From the NCBI GenBank assembly GCA_025462645.1, contig JAOAPB010000085.1:1-64000 (forward strand): a stretch of DNA of 64,000 bases. The letters are read 5' to 3'. Numbering within the stretch: position 1 is the stretch's first letter; each line of letters starts with the position of its first letter. Origin of the DNA: Edaphobacter sp. Lineage in GTDB: Bacteria > Acidobacteriota > Terriglobia > Terriglobales > Acidobacteriaceae. Positions 12,912 through 23,241 of the stretch are shown here, piece by piece. The position numbers and the translations under genes are program-made. The notes under the pieces were generated by a model. The model had not been told where the DNA came from, did not search any database, and was given only the letters and a program-made list of their open reading frames with translations.

Positions 12912-12914
12912 ACC

Positions 12915-14006
12915 ATGGCAAATGTACTCGATTTACGGCGTCGCATCCGCAGTGTCAAGAACACGCGGCAGATCACGAAGGCCATGAAGATGGTCTCGGC
13001 GGCCAAGCTGCGTCGCGCGCAGGAGCGCGCCATGCTCGCACGGCCTTACGCCCAGATGATCTCGAACGTGCTTGAGTCGCTGGTGCGCCGCTCCGACCTT
13101 TACAACGGCGAGAACGGCGACATCCTGCATCCTCTGCTGGTCGAGCGCGAGGAGAAGAACGTTCTCGTCATCGTCGTCGCTGGAGACAAGGGCTTCGCTG
13201 GAGCCTTCAACTCGAACATCGTCAAAGCGGCGCAGACCTTCATCGACACCCGTCGGGCTGCAGGTCAGAACGTCGACGTCGAGCCGGTAGGCCGCAAGGC
13301 GCGAGACCTCTTCCGTAAGCGTTATCCGGCTGCCGTTTATGAGAAGAAGGAAGAGCACTACGACAACGACCTCGCGACGCACTTCGAGACGTTGCGCCAT
13401 CGTGCTGAACCGGTCGAGGTCACGGGCGATCACCCCACCATCCTGCTCAAGATCGGAATCGACGAAGTAAGCGACATGGCCCGCGACATCATCGATCGTT
13501 ACACCCGTGCGGAGATCGACTCGGTCTACATCGTCTTCAACGAGTTCAAGTCCGTCATCTCGCAGCGTGTCATCGTCGAAAAACTTCTGCCTATCCGCAA
13601 GCTCGGCTCGCATGAGATTACCGTGGCCGAGGAGATGACCGAGGAGCAGAAGGAGGCCGCCGGTCACGCAGCGAAGACCGCCGGCATCAGCCTCACCGTG
13701 CCCGAGGAGTCGGTCATTGAGTCCGAGGCGAAGAAGTTCGGAACTGCTGAGGTCGACTATATCTTCGATCAGGCTCCCGGACGCCTCTTCCGCCACCTCA
13801 TGCCGCGCTATGTGACCACGCAGATCTTCCATGCACTGCTCGAATCAGTTGCAGCCGAGCACGCGGCCCGCATGACCGCGATGGACTCTGCAACCAACAA
13901 CGCAGGAGACATGATCGACGCCCTCTCGCTCACCATGAACCGTGTGCGGCAGGCGGCAATTACGAAGGAAATTATTGAGATTGTGAGTGGCGCAGCCGCT
14001 CTGTAA
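12915..14006 (+). CDS. atpG: ATP synthase F1 subunit gamma, enlarged
   Basis: Central rotor subunit of F1. N-terminal helix VKNTRQITKAMKMVSAAKLR and C-terminal helix ending TKEIIEIVSGAAAL are classical. At 363 residues it is about 75 longer than the E. coli protein. By eye the extra sequence is in two places: about residues 142-175 (KKEEHYDNDLATHFETL region) and about 230-278 (a charged helix EEMTEEQKEAAGHAAK and beyond), both in the globular domain rather than the coiled coil. No cysteines suggest a redox switch. Begins three bases after the atpA stop. Confidence 0.93.
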   Translation: MANVLDLRRRIRSVKNTRQITKAMKMVSAAKLRRAQERAMLARPYAQMISNVLESLVRRSDLYNGENGDILHPLLVEREEKNVLVIVVAGDKGFAGAFNSNIVKAAQTFIDTRRAAGQNVDVEPVGRKARDLFRKRYPAAVYEKKEEHYDNDLATHFETLRHRAEPVEVTGDHPTILLKIGIDEVSDMARDIIDRYTRAEIDSVYIVFNEFKSVISQRVIVEKLLPIRKLGSHEITVAEEMTEEQKEAAGHAAKTAGISLTVPEESVIESEAKKFGTAEVDYIFDQAPGRLFRHLMPRYVTTQIFHALLESVAAEHAARMTAMDSATNNAGDMIDALSLTMNRVRQAAITKEIIEIVSGAAAL

Positions 14007-15476
<1,470 letters not shown>

Positions 15477-15478
15477 CC

Positions 15479-15913
15479 ATGGCAGAGACGACATCCAACA
15501 CGGGGCTGTTAGCGGTCAGGCTGGTAACGCCGGACCGCGTCCTCCTGGACGCGACGGCAGATGCAGTCGAGCTGCCGTCCATGTCGGGCTATCTGGAGGC
15601 GCTCTACGGCCACGCTCCCTTGCTCGCTGAGCTAGGGGCAGGCGAAGTTCGCCTCCACGGCGGCACCTCCGGCGACCAGAAGTTCTTCGTAGCCTGGGGC
15701 TTCGTCGAGGTTCTCCCGGAGCGCGTCACCATCCTGGCCGAGACTGCTCTTCACCCCAACGAGATTGACGTTGCCGAGGCCAGGCAGGAGCTGCAGGAGG
15801 GCGACAAGCTCTGGCACGAGGCCGGCGACGACGGCGAGAAGTACGATGAAGCCAACGCCATCACCCGCCAGGCCGAGGAGAAGATCGCCTCAGCCGAAGG
15901 CAAGAGCACCTAA
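15479..15913 (+). CDS. atpC: ATP synthase F1 subunit epsilon
   Basis: A 144-residue epsilon subunit that binds gamma and can inhibit ATP hydrolysis. The N-terminal beta domain (VRLVTPDRVLLDATADAVELP, GYLEALYGHAPLLAELG) is typical. The C-terminal helical part is rich in Glu/Asp (EARQELQEGDKLWHEAGDDG) and carries a short extra tail. Last gene of the cluster; a strong terminator follows 28 bases later. Confidence 0.92.
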   Translation: MAETTSNTGLLAVRLVTPDRVLLDATADAVELPSMSGYLEALYGHAPLLAELGAGEVRLHGGTSGDQKFFVAWGFVEVLPERVTILAETALHPNEIDVAEARQELQEGDKLWHEAGDDGEKYDEANAITRQAEEKIASAEGKST

Positions 15914-15940
15914 CCTATCTTGCATCGCCAGAAACACGAA

Positions 15941-15966
15941 AGCCGCCTCAAACGAGGCGGCTTTTC
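15941..15966 (+). terminator. Terminator of the ATP synthase operon
   Basis: AGCCGCCTC (15941-15949), loop AAAC, GAGGCGGCT (15954-15962), then TTTTC. Perfect 9-bp stem. Confidence 0.9.
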
Positions 15967-16028
15967 TCTTCCACAGAAATATTTCAAAAAACTGGCATGT
16001 TTTCAGCTCGCTGATAAGCGCCATCCAG

Positions 16029-16081
16029 TGTCCACACCTGCCACACGTTTCACCATCTTCCGACCACAAAAACACCACAGC
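16029..16081 (-). repeat. 53-bp phased GTGG element, copy 1
   Basis: Read on the minus strand, this element has GTGG boxes at offsets 4, 15, (ATGG at 26), 38 and 47, i.e. steps of 11, 11, 12 and 9 bases, with GTGGTGTTTTTGTGGTC as the conserved head. The second copy is at 29303-29355, same length, no gaps, 20 bases identical at one end and conserved box positions. It lies between two convergent genes and about 47 bases from a stem-loop terminator. Confidence 0.7.
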
Positions 16082-16128
16082 TACTAACCCGTTTTCCCCA
16101 AAACACCCTCAAAAAGTCCAGTAAAACG

Positions 16129-16164
16129 GCTAAACCCCAGATCGCTCCGGGGTTTAGCTTTTTT
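16129..16164. terminator. Bidirectional terminator between atpC and aroDE
   Basis: GCTAAACCCC (16129-16138) pairs perfectly with GGGGTTTAGC (16149-16158) around a 10-base loop; TTTTTT follows on the plus strand and GTTTTAC follows on the minus strand. It lies 18 bases beyond the aroDE stop codon. Confidence 0.85.
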
Positions 16165-16181
16165 CTGCAAAAAAATCAGAC

Positions 16182-17792
16182 TCAGGAAGCTTTTGAAGCC
16201 TTGGATTTCACCTTTGGAGCAGCTGCAGGAGCCTCTACAGCCGCAGCCTCGGCAGCCTGCCGCAGGGCGTGGATGACGACGCGAAGCATCTCCTCCTCAG
16301 GAGCCGGCTTACCCGTCCATATCTCGAACTGACGAGCCCCCTGCTGCACGAACATCTCAACGCCCGTGATGATGGGGATGCTCTGCTGCCGCGCCATCCG
16401 TATAAGAGGCGTCTCCAGCGGGTTATAGACCAGGTCGAACACCAGCTTGGTATTAAGGTCCTTCGCCTCAAGCAGTTGCGCGCCCTTCTGTCCAGCCATG
16501 CCGATCGGCGTAGCGTTGATGATCACGTCGAAAGGAGTCTTCGCCAGCGCCTCCTTCTTGATTGTCTTCGATCCCGACTGCCTGGCCAGCTTCTGCGCCG
16601 TCTCCGGTGTGCGGTTCAGGATGAACACATCCGCTCCCTTATCCCGCAGGCCGAACACAGCAGCGCGTGCAGCCCCGCCAGCGCCAAGCACCAGCGCCTT
16701 GGCCCCCCGCAGCGACATCCGCTTCTCCAGTGGCCCGGTGATGCCCGCAACGTCGGTATTGAAGCCGTAGAGCTTGCCATCCTGCGCGCGCAAAACGGTA
16801 TTGCAAGCGCCAATCTTTGCCGAGAGCGGGTCCGTCTTCTCCAGATGCGCCATGATCTCCTGCTTCAGCGGCATCGTCACACTGAGCCCCTGGACGGGAA
16901 TCTCATGCACCAGCTTCAGCAGATCGGCAAGCTTGGTCGTCTGCAGCGCAAGGTAGACGGCATTTACCGTCTCGCGGCGAAACGCCGTGTTCATCATGAT
17001 CGGCGAGAGCGAGCTCTTGATTGGGTTGCCAGCCACGCCGTAGACCTTGGTGGCAGCATCGACCTGATCGATCCGGTAGGTTTCGAGCAGTGTCCTCGCG
17101 GCAATCTGCCCAGGGCCTGTCTCTTCGCCCGCCGTAGCTGCCGCAAACGTAAACGCACTGCCGGCGCGGACACCCAGCACCCGCGAGATGATGCCCGCAT
17201 CGCCCATGCAGATGCCGATGATGTTCGAGTTATCGCTCATGCGCTCAAGGAAGCGGATAAGCGTCACATTGTCGGTAAGCGTCTTGGCCGTCGGAACGAT
17301 CTTGACGAAGTCAGGCTCGAAGGGAGCGATGCTCTCGTAGATGCCGTCCAGGTCCTTCGTCGAAGCAAAGTCGTGGTGGCTGATGATGAGGGCGATGCCG
17401 GTATCGCGGAGCTTCTGCAGTTCGGCCTTCTTCAGGGCCTGGGCGGACTCCAGTTCAAGGTCGATCAGGTGGAACCCTGCACTAGAGGCTTTGGAAAGAA
17501 TCTCGACCTCCGCGGCAAGCGATCCGGCAAACTTGCCGCCATTCGCTGCGCGTCGACAGGTCGCGATACCGGTGGCGACGGTGTTGTCCGCGAAGAACTG
17601 CTTCAGCTTCGGCAGGGCGAGCAGGGGTTTCTCGAGATAATCGAGTCGGAACTCAAGGAAGGGCGTCTCTTTTACAACGGCGCTGGCTTTTTCGAGCATC
17701 TCGGCAGCTGTTGTGCCGATAATTGCGACACAGACCTTGCCAATACGGGAACGGAGAAACTGGGGGGCTACGCTAGGCACATTCGCTCTCAT
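16182..17792 (-). CDS. aroDE: Bifunctional 3-dehydroquinate dehydratase / shikimate dehydrogenase (AroD-AroE fusion)
   Basis: Two consecutive shikimate-pathway steps in one 536-residue protein. Residues 1-235 are a type I dehydroquinate dehydratase (EFRLDYLE, IISHHDF with catalytic His, DFVKIVPTAKT with the Schiff-base Lys, GSAFTFAAAT). Residues about 245-510 are shikimate dehydrogenase (YGVAGNPIKSSLSPIMMN, SVTMPLKQEIM with catalytic Lys, FNTDVAGI, NADP-binding VLGAGGAARAAVFGL, INATPIGM). A 25-residue Ala/Lys-rich tail ends the protein. The same fusion order is known from plants and some bacteria such as Chlamydia. ATG 17792 has no clear ribosome-binding site. Divergent from pgeF. Confidence 0.93.
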   Translation of the reverse strand: MRANVPSVAPQFLRSRIGKVCVAIIGTTAAEMLEKASAVVKETPFLEFRLDYLEKPLLALPKLKQFFADNTVATGIATCRRAANGGKFAGSLAAEVEILSKASSAGFHLIDLELESAQALKKAELQKLRDTGIALIISHHDFASTKDLDGIYESIAPFEPDFVKIVPTAKTLTDNVTLIRFLERMSDNSNIIGICMGDAGIISRVLGVRAGSAFTFAAATAGEETGPGQIAARTLLETYRIDQVDAATKVYGVAGNPIKSSLSPIMMNTAFRRETVNAVYLALQTTKLADLLKLVHEIPVQGLSVTMPLKQEIMAHLEKTDPLSAKIGACNTVLRAQDGKLYGFNTDVAGITGPLEKRMSLRGAKALVLGAGGAARAAVFGLRDKGADVFILNRTPETAQKLARQSGSKTIKKEALAKTPFDVIINATPIGMAGQKGAQLLEAKDLNTKLVFDLVYNPLETPLIRMARQQSIPIITGVEMFVQQGARQFEIWTGKPAPEEEMLRVVIHALRQAAEAAAVEAPAAAPKVKSKASKAS

Positions 17793-17987
17793 GTCTACAA
17801 TCGCGGTATCTTACAGACCCGCAGGATAGGATGCAAATTTCGTTGAAACAAAAGGAAGGTTAACTCAGCTGGCAAAATCGTTGCCTGCGACTACTCTCAC
17901 TGAGCCACAACAGTCTGATTGTAGACGCTTGATAGTGGGAAAAGTCATCCTTTGCTGAATGATTGTGGGCGATTTTCGGCCCTTAGA

Positions 17988-18971
17988 ATGAATGGATTGG
18001 CGGCACATAATTATCCTGTCGTGGCTAGGTTCAAATGGGAGGCTCGGGTGGTTGAATCTGATGCAGGTAAAGGGGTTACTCAGATTGAGGTGGTGCGGGT
18101 CGGAGGAGGGGAGCGATATGGGTGGTTGAGGCATGGGTTCAGTACACGCATAGGCGGAGTCTCTACGGTTTATGGCGGAAGTTCGCTGAATCTGGGGTGG
18201 ACGAAGGAGGATGACCCCTCTCTCGTGGCGGAGAACCGCCGCCGCTTTGTGGACGCAGCGGCTGGTAAAAGGACTGGCAAAGCTGGTTTTTCCCTGGTGA
18301 CTGTACGGCAGATTCACTCGGGAGTCGTTCAAGTGGTTCGGGAAGGGGATGGGGCGCTTGAGGGCAAGTTGCAGACTGCGGATGGGAAGGCGGTGCTGCA
18401 AGGCGACGGCTTGATGACGAATGTGCCGGGAGTGATGTTGGGAGTGGGAACAGCGGACTGCGTCCCGGTGTTGGTCGTCGACGGAAAGAAGAGGGCTGTA
18501 GTGGCCTTCCACGCGGGCTGGAGAGGAACCGTAGCGAGGATCGTCGAGCATGGGATCGCGAGGATGCGGCTGGAGTATGGGTCGCAACCGGAGGACCTGT
18601 TTGCTGCGGTAGGACCCAGCATCGGAGCCTGCTGCTATGCCGTAGGAGAGGAGGTGCGGTCTGAGTTTGTGTCGAAGTTCGCCTACGCGGAGGAGTTGTT
18701 CCATCAGGTGGCGAGTTCGGCTGAAAGAGGCGTTCCTCCTCAGCTTCATGTGGATCTCTGGGAGGCTAACCGCCGCCAGTTGCTGGATGCCGGAGTAAAA
18801 GAGAGCTGCATCGCGGTGGTGGGGGAGTGCAGTGCCTGTGCTCGCGATGAACATGGTGCATTGCGATACTTCTCCCATCGCGGAGAACACGGTGTTGCGG
18901 GCCGGATGATGAGTGTCGTGGGAATCTGTCGGGACGATGCCTCGACCCGCAGACGATACCGGCGCGGATAG
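17988..18971 (+). CDS. pgeF: YfiH/PgeF family protein (multicopper polyphenol oxidase-like, LACC1 fold)
   Basis: A 327-residue cytoplasmic protein of the YfiH/LACC1 family. Family members act as purine nucleoside phosphorylase/adenosine deaminase in vitro and, in E. coli, as a peptidoglycan editing factor. The zinc-site motifs are clear: VRQIHSG, GTADCVPVLV, AFHAGWRGTV and GPSIGACCYAVG. The frame extends upstream to TTG 17952; ATG 17988 is chosen because it is the first strong start codon, though the true start may be further in, since conserved sequence begins only at about residue 40. Convergent with the RND operon. Confidence 0.88.
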   Translation: MNGLAAHNYPVVARFKWEARVVESDAGKGVTQIEVVRVGGGERYGWLRHGFSTRIGGVSTVYGGSSLNLGWTKEDDPSLVAENRRRFVDAAAGKRTGKAGFSLVTVRQIHSGVVQVVREGDGALEGKLQTADGKAVLQGDGLMTNVPGVMLGVGTADCVPVLVVDGKKRAVVAFHAGWRGTVARIVEHGIARMRLEYGSQPEDLFAAVGPSIGACCYAVGEEVRSEFVSKFAYAEELFHQVASSAERGVPPQLHVDLWEANRRQLLDAGVKESCIAVVGECSACARDEHGALRYFSHRGEHGVAGRMMSVVGICRDDASTRRRYRRG

Positions 18972-19048
18972 CGAATCCACCGCCGCCCGGTAGCGTCTTT
19001 GCGGTCTGCGAAGTCATCGGAATCGAACGCGCAGAGTTCCAATAGAAC

Positions 19049-22000
19049 TTACTCGTTATCGGCCTCCGGATGGTGCTTGTGTGGCGGCTGGCGCAGCAGC
19101 AGCGGCAGCACGAAGAGGATGGCGATGATCGTGGTAATCATTCCACCGACTACGACGCGCGCGAGCGGTTGCTGCGCCTGCGCTCCAATGCCGTTCGAGA
19201 GCGCCGCGGGCAGAAGTCCCAGACCGGCGGCCATGCAGGCCATCACGACCGGGCGCATCTCGTCGACGCAGCCATGTTCGAGGCCTGTGCCGTCGATGCT
19301 CTCGCGTTGCGCGCGGCGTACCCCGGACATGAAGACGACGGCCCCCAGCGTAGCCACACCGATCAGCGAGGTGAACCCGACAGCCGCGGAGATGCTGAAA
19401 GGTGTGTGTGTGAGAAAGAGAGAGGCAGCTCCACCGACAGCGGCGAAGGGCAACGTGGCGATGATGATGAAGGCGTCCTTCCAGGTGTTGAACTGCACGT
19501 ACAGCAGAACGACGATGATCGCCAGCGAGATCGGGATGATGACGGCGAGGCGCGCCTGCTCTTTTTTGAGCGAGTCGAACTCGCCCGCCCACGTGTAGTC
19601 GTAGCCGGTTGGGAGCGGCACAGCCTGCTTCAGCTTGCCCTGCAGCTCGGTGATGGTGGTAGCGAGGTCGCGTCCCCGCACAGAGAATTTGATGGGGATA
19701 TAGCGGCGGCCGCCCTCGCGATAGATCATGAAGCTGCCTTGGCGGATGGCGACTTCGGCGATCTGACCCAGCGGAATGCGGCTACCATCGGCCGTGGGGA
19801 CGAGGATGGCGCGTACCGCGTCAGGGCTGCTGCGATTGGCCTCGGGATACCGCACCGTCAGGTCGAAGCGGCGGTCGCCCTGAATCACCTGCGTGACGGG
19901 GGCGCCTCCGATGGCAGCCTGTACTGTGGCGTTGATGTCGGCGGCGAGGATGCCGTAACGCGCAGCCTTGCCGCGATCGATCTGGATAATGAGCGACGGC
20001 TGCCCTCCGACTTTGAAGACGCCCACGTCCGCGACGCCGGGGACAGACTTCATGGTCTGTTCGATCTTGTTCGCGAGGCTGGTAAGCGTGTCGAAGTCGT
20101 CACCGAAGAGCTTGAGAGAGTTCTCGCCCTTCACCCCGGACATGGCCTCTTCGACGTTGTCCTGAATATTCTGCGAGAAGTTCAGCTCGATACCGGGGAA
20201 GCGGGAGAGCCGCTTGTTCATCTCATCGATGAGCTCCGGCTTGGTGAGACCGGAACGCCACTCCTCCTGCGGCTTCAGCCTGACGGAGACCTCGACGTTG
20301 TTGAACGTACTGACGTCAGTTCCGTCGTCAGGACGGCCCATCTGCGAGACCGTCTGGACGACCTCCGGCGACTCCGCGATGACGGCGCGGAGTTGATTGG
20401 CGATCTTAGCCGACATATCGAAGGAGATGTCCTGCGGTAGTGTGGCGCGAATCCACAGATTGCCTTCTTCCAGCGGAGGCATGAACTCGCCGCCCACCAG
20501 GACGAAGCAGAGGACTCCGGCAGCGAGCATGGCTCCCGCGCCGATCCAGACCAGATGCGGGTGGCGCAGCGCGCGATGGAGGATATGCTCGTAGCGCGTG
20601 CGCAAGGTGCGGCTGAGCCATGTGTAGCCATCTCCCACCTTCTGCTCCTTGGGAGCGGTGAGGTAGCCGAGGACGGGCGCGAAGACGAGAGCGAACAGCA
20701 ATGCGCCGAGCAGGGCAAACCCATACGTGACAGACATGGGAGAGAAGATCTGTCCGGCCACTCCCTGCATGGTGAAGAGAGGGATGAAGGCGACGAGGAT
20801 GATGGCGGTGGAGAAGAGTACAGGAGTCGCGGCCTCGGCCACGCCTTCGACGATGAGGTCGCCTGTCTCTTCACCGGGGATGCGGCGCGAGAGCTTCCGG
20901 TAGATGCTCTCGAGCACAATAATCGAAGAATCCACCAGGATGCCGAAGTCAATCGCGCCAATGGAGATGAGGTTAGCGGAGCGGCCCGTCAGCACCATCA
21001 TGCCGAACGAGAACAGGACCGCAAACGGGATCGTCACTGCGGCGATGAAGGTGATCCGCAGGTCGCCCAGCATCGAGAGCAGAACGAGGGTCACGAGGAC
21101 CAGCCCCGTGATGATGACCTCGCGGACCGTGTGGGTGGTCCGGCCGATCAGCACGGTACGGTCGTAGATAGTGCTGATATGCATGCCGGGCGGAAGCAGG
21201 CTGCCTTTGTTGAGATCGGCGATCTTGGCCTTCAGGGCCTGGAGTGCGGGGATGGACTTCTCATCCTTTTGCAGCAGGACGATGCCCAGGACCACGTCAT
21301 TCTCTTTGTCGCGGCCAATCTGTCCGAGGCGGGGCTGAAAGCCTTCGGTGACCTTGCCGATATCGCGGACCGTGATGGGCGCGCCATTCTTCTCCGCGAC
21401 CACGATGGAGCCGATGTCCTCGATGGTATGGACCTGGCCTACCGAACGTATATTGACGTTCTGGTTGCCGAGTTGAAGATAGTTACCCCCGGCGTTCGCG
21501 TTCGACGACTGGACGGCGGTGAGCACCTGCGGCAGCGTGACGCCGAAGCTGAGCAGCTTGTTCGGATCGGCCTCGATCTGGTACTGGCGCGTGGTTCCAC
21601 CGAAGGTCGTGATATCGATGATCCCCGGAACCTGTTTCAGTTCGCGGCGCACCAGCCAGTCCTGCGTGGCCTTGATCTCGTTAAGCGTGTAGCCGGGACC
21701 CACCAGTTGATAGCGGAAGATCTCGCCGATCGGAGACCACGGAGAGAGCTGCGGCTGAAGGTTGTTCGGTAGGCTAAGCGTCTGCAGACGGTTCAGCACC
21801 TCCTGGCGATCGCGGAAGTTCTCGCTGTCGAAGGTGAAGTACAGCTTCACGTCGGAGAGGCCGAAGATGCTGATCGATCGCACCTGGTCGAGATGCGGCG
21901 TGCCATTGAGCGTCGTCTCGATCGGCACCGTGACCTGCTGCTCCATCTCCTCGGCCGACCACGATGGGTTCTGCGTGATGATCTCGACCAGCGGCGGCGA

Positions 22001-22123
22001 GGGGTCGGGGTAGGCTTCAATGTCCAGGCGGGTGACGAGAAAGCCGCCGAGTGCGAGCATGATGAAGAAGAGGATCAGGATGAGGGCGCGGTAGCGGATG
22101 AAGAGTCGGATGAGTGGTTGCAC
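19049..22123 (-). CDS. RND efflux transporter permease, heavy-metal (CzcA/CusA) type
   Basis: A 1024-residue inner-membrane proton antiporter subunit of a tripartite efflux pump. Duplicated RND topology: N-terminal helix ALILILFFIMLALGGFLVT, two large periplasmic loops, and helix 4 carrying GAIDFGILVDSSIIVLES, the DFG-x-x-x-D pattern typical of the metal-efflux (HME) branch rather than the drug (HAE) branch. The C-terminus is short with His residues (PPHKHHPEADNE). Third gene of the operon, two bases after the adaptor gene. The exported ion cannot be read from sequence; Zn/Co/Cd/Ni or Cu/Ag are the family options. Confidence 0.92.
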   Translation of the reverse strand: MQPLIRLFIRYRALILILFFIMLALGGFLVTRLDIEAYPDPSPPLVEIITQNPSWSAEEMEQQVTVPIETTLNGTPHLDQVRSISIFGLSDVKLYFTFDSENFRDRQEVLNRLQTLSLPNNLQPQLSPWSPIGEIFRYQLVGPGYTLNEIKATQDWLVRRELKQVPGIIDITTFGGTTRQYQIEADPNKLLSFGVTLPQVLTAVQSSNANAGGNYLQLGNQNVNIRSVGQVHTIEDIGSIVVAEKNGAPITVRDIGKVTEGFQPRLGQIGRDKENDVVLGIVLLQKDEKSIPALQALKAKIADLNKGSLLPPGMHISTIYDRTVLIGRTTHTVREVIITGLVLVTLVLLSMLGDLRITFIAAVTIPFAVLFSFGMMVLTGRSANLISIGAIDFGILVDSSIIVLESIYRKLSRRIPGEETGDLIVEGVAEAATPVLFSTAIILVAFIPLFTMQGVAGQIFSPMSVTYGFALLGALLFALVFAPVLGYLTAPKEQKVGDGYTWLSRTLRTRYEHILHRALRHPHLVWIGAGAMLAAGVLCFVLVGGEFMPPLEEGNLWIRATLPQDISFDMSAKIANQLRAVIAESPEVVQTVSQMGRPDDGTDVSTFNNVEVSVRLKPQEEWRSGLTKPELIDEMNKRLSRFPGIELNFSQNIQDNVEEAMSGVKGENSLKLFGDDFDTLTSLANKIEQTMKSVPGVADVGVFKVGGQPSLIIQIDRGKAARYGILAADINATVQAAIGGAPVTQVIQGDRRFDLTVRYPEANRSSPDAVRAILVPTADGSRIPLGQIAEVAIRQGSFMIYREGGRRYIPIKFSVRGRDLATTITELQGKLKQAVPLPTGYDYTWAGEFDSLKKEQARLAVIIPISLAIIVVLLYVQFNTWKDAFIIIATLPFAAVGGAASLFLTHTPFSISAAVGFTSLIGVATLGAVVFMSGVRRAQRESIDGTGLEHGCVDEMRPVVMACMAAGLGLLPAALSNGIGAQAQQPLARVVVGGMITTIIAILFVLPLLLRQPPHKHHPEADNE

Positions 22124-22125
22124 GC

Positions 22126-23241
22126 TTAGTCTCCGCTCGTGGGCCGGAGCAGCGCTCCGCCGACTGAGACGATCTTCTCGCCGTCGTTGAGTCCGCTCAG
22201 GACCTCGATGTTCTTCACGCCCGCCGAATCGAACGAGCGGCCGACCGTGACGATGCGCTCATCGAACTTCCCTGAGGCATTGGGAACGAAGACGTAGGTC
22301 TTCTCGCCCTCATGCAGAACGGCTGTCGCTGGAAGGATGAAGGTCGTCCGCACGGCACCGGGAACCCGGATGGTGGCGAACATGTCGGACTTCAGCGTGT
22401 GCTTGGGATTCGCAAGTACAACACGAAGCTTCAGGGTATGAGTATTGGGGTCGAGTGCATCGCCCACGTTGGCGATGCGGCCCGTGAGCTTGAGGTCGGG
22501 ATAGGCCGGAACGTGGATCTCAACCTCGCGGTTAGACTTCAATGTTTCGAGATCGCGCTCGAAGACATCGCCGACGATCCATACGGTGTCGATGTTCGCG
22601 ATCGTCGCGATCGTCGTCGCATTGTCGAGCGAGCGCTGCATCTCCCCGTTTGCTGTGCCGATATCGAGCACTACGCCCGAGATCGGCGCGCGCAGGGCAA
22701 CCTCGTCGGAGACGCCGTCTTCGGCGAAGCCAAGCTCGTGGATATGCTGGCGTGCGCGCTCGAGCTCAGAGTGGGCGGTCTGGTCGGTGGCCTCCATTTC
22801 GTAGTAGTCGGCCTGCGAGAGCACCTCGTGCTGCAGCAGAATCTTGCCGCGAGTCAGGGCGCGGTCGGCGCGGAGAACCTCGATCTTCGCCTTCTCGAAG
22901 TCGGCGCGAGCGACGGCGATGTCGTTGCTCTGGAGCTGCGCGATGGCATCTCCTTTCTTCACCTCCTGCCCTGGCAGGACGTGAAGGCCAAGAATGCGTC
23001 CGCTGAGTGGAGGATAGATGTGGACGACATGCGAAGGATCGGCGGTAACGTGGGCCGGAACCTCAAGGTAGTCCGTGCCCTGCTGCGAGTGAACGACCGT
23101 GGTCTCGACGCCGACGTTCGTTGGCTGGTCTTTCGGCGAAGGCGGTGGTGTGTGCTTGCAGGCCGTCAGTGGAGCCACGAGGAGCGAGAGCAGCAGAAGC
23201 GATTCAGTTCGTGTCATGAGTGTCTTCAGGGGTGCTTTCAT
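22126..23241 (-). CDS. RND efflux periplasmic adaptor (CzcB-like membrane fusion protein)
   Basis: A 371-residue adaptor linking the RND permease with the outer-membrane channel. Start ATG 23241 overlaps the stop of the preceding TolC-type gene (ATGA); the frame continues further upstream but only inside that gene. The N-terminus is a lipoprotein signal, LLLLSLLVAPLTAC. Then come a biotinyl-lipoyl-like half (SGRILGLHVLPGQEVKKGD), a helical hairpin (about 95-160), second lipoyl half (LRAPISGVVLDIGTANGEM) and beta-barrel (VWIVGDVFERDLE). Middle gene of a three-gene operon. Confidence 0.92.
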   Translation of the reverse strand: MKAPLKTLMTRTESLLLLSLLVAPLTACKHTPPPSPKDQPTNVGVETTVVHSQQGTDYLEVPAHVTADPSHVVHIYPPLSGRILGLHVLPGQEVKKGDAIAQLQSNDIAVARADFEKAKIEVLRADRALTRGKILLQHEVLSQADYYEMEATDQTAHSELERARQHIHELGFAEDGVSDEVALRAPISGVVLDIGTANGEMQRSLDNATTIATIANIDTVWIVGDVFERDLETLKSNREVEIHVPAYPDLKLTGRIANVGDALDPNTHTLKLRVVLANPKHTLKSDMFATIRVPGAVRTTFILPATAVLHEGEKTYVFVPNASGKFDERIVTVGRSFDSAGVKNIEVLSGLNDGEKIVSVGGALLRPTSGD

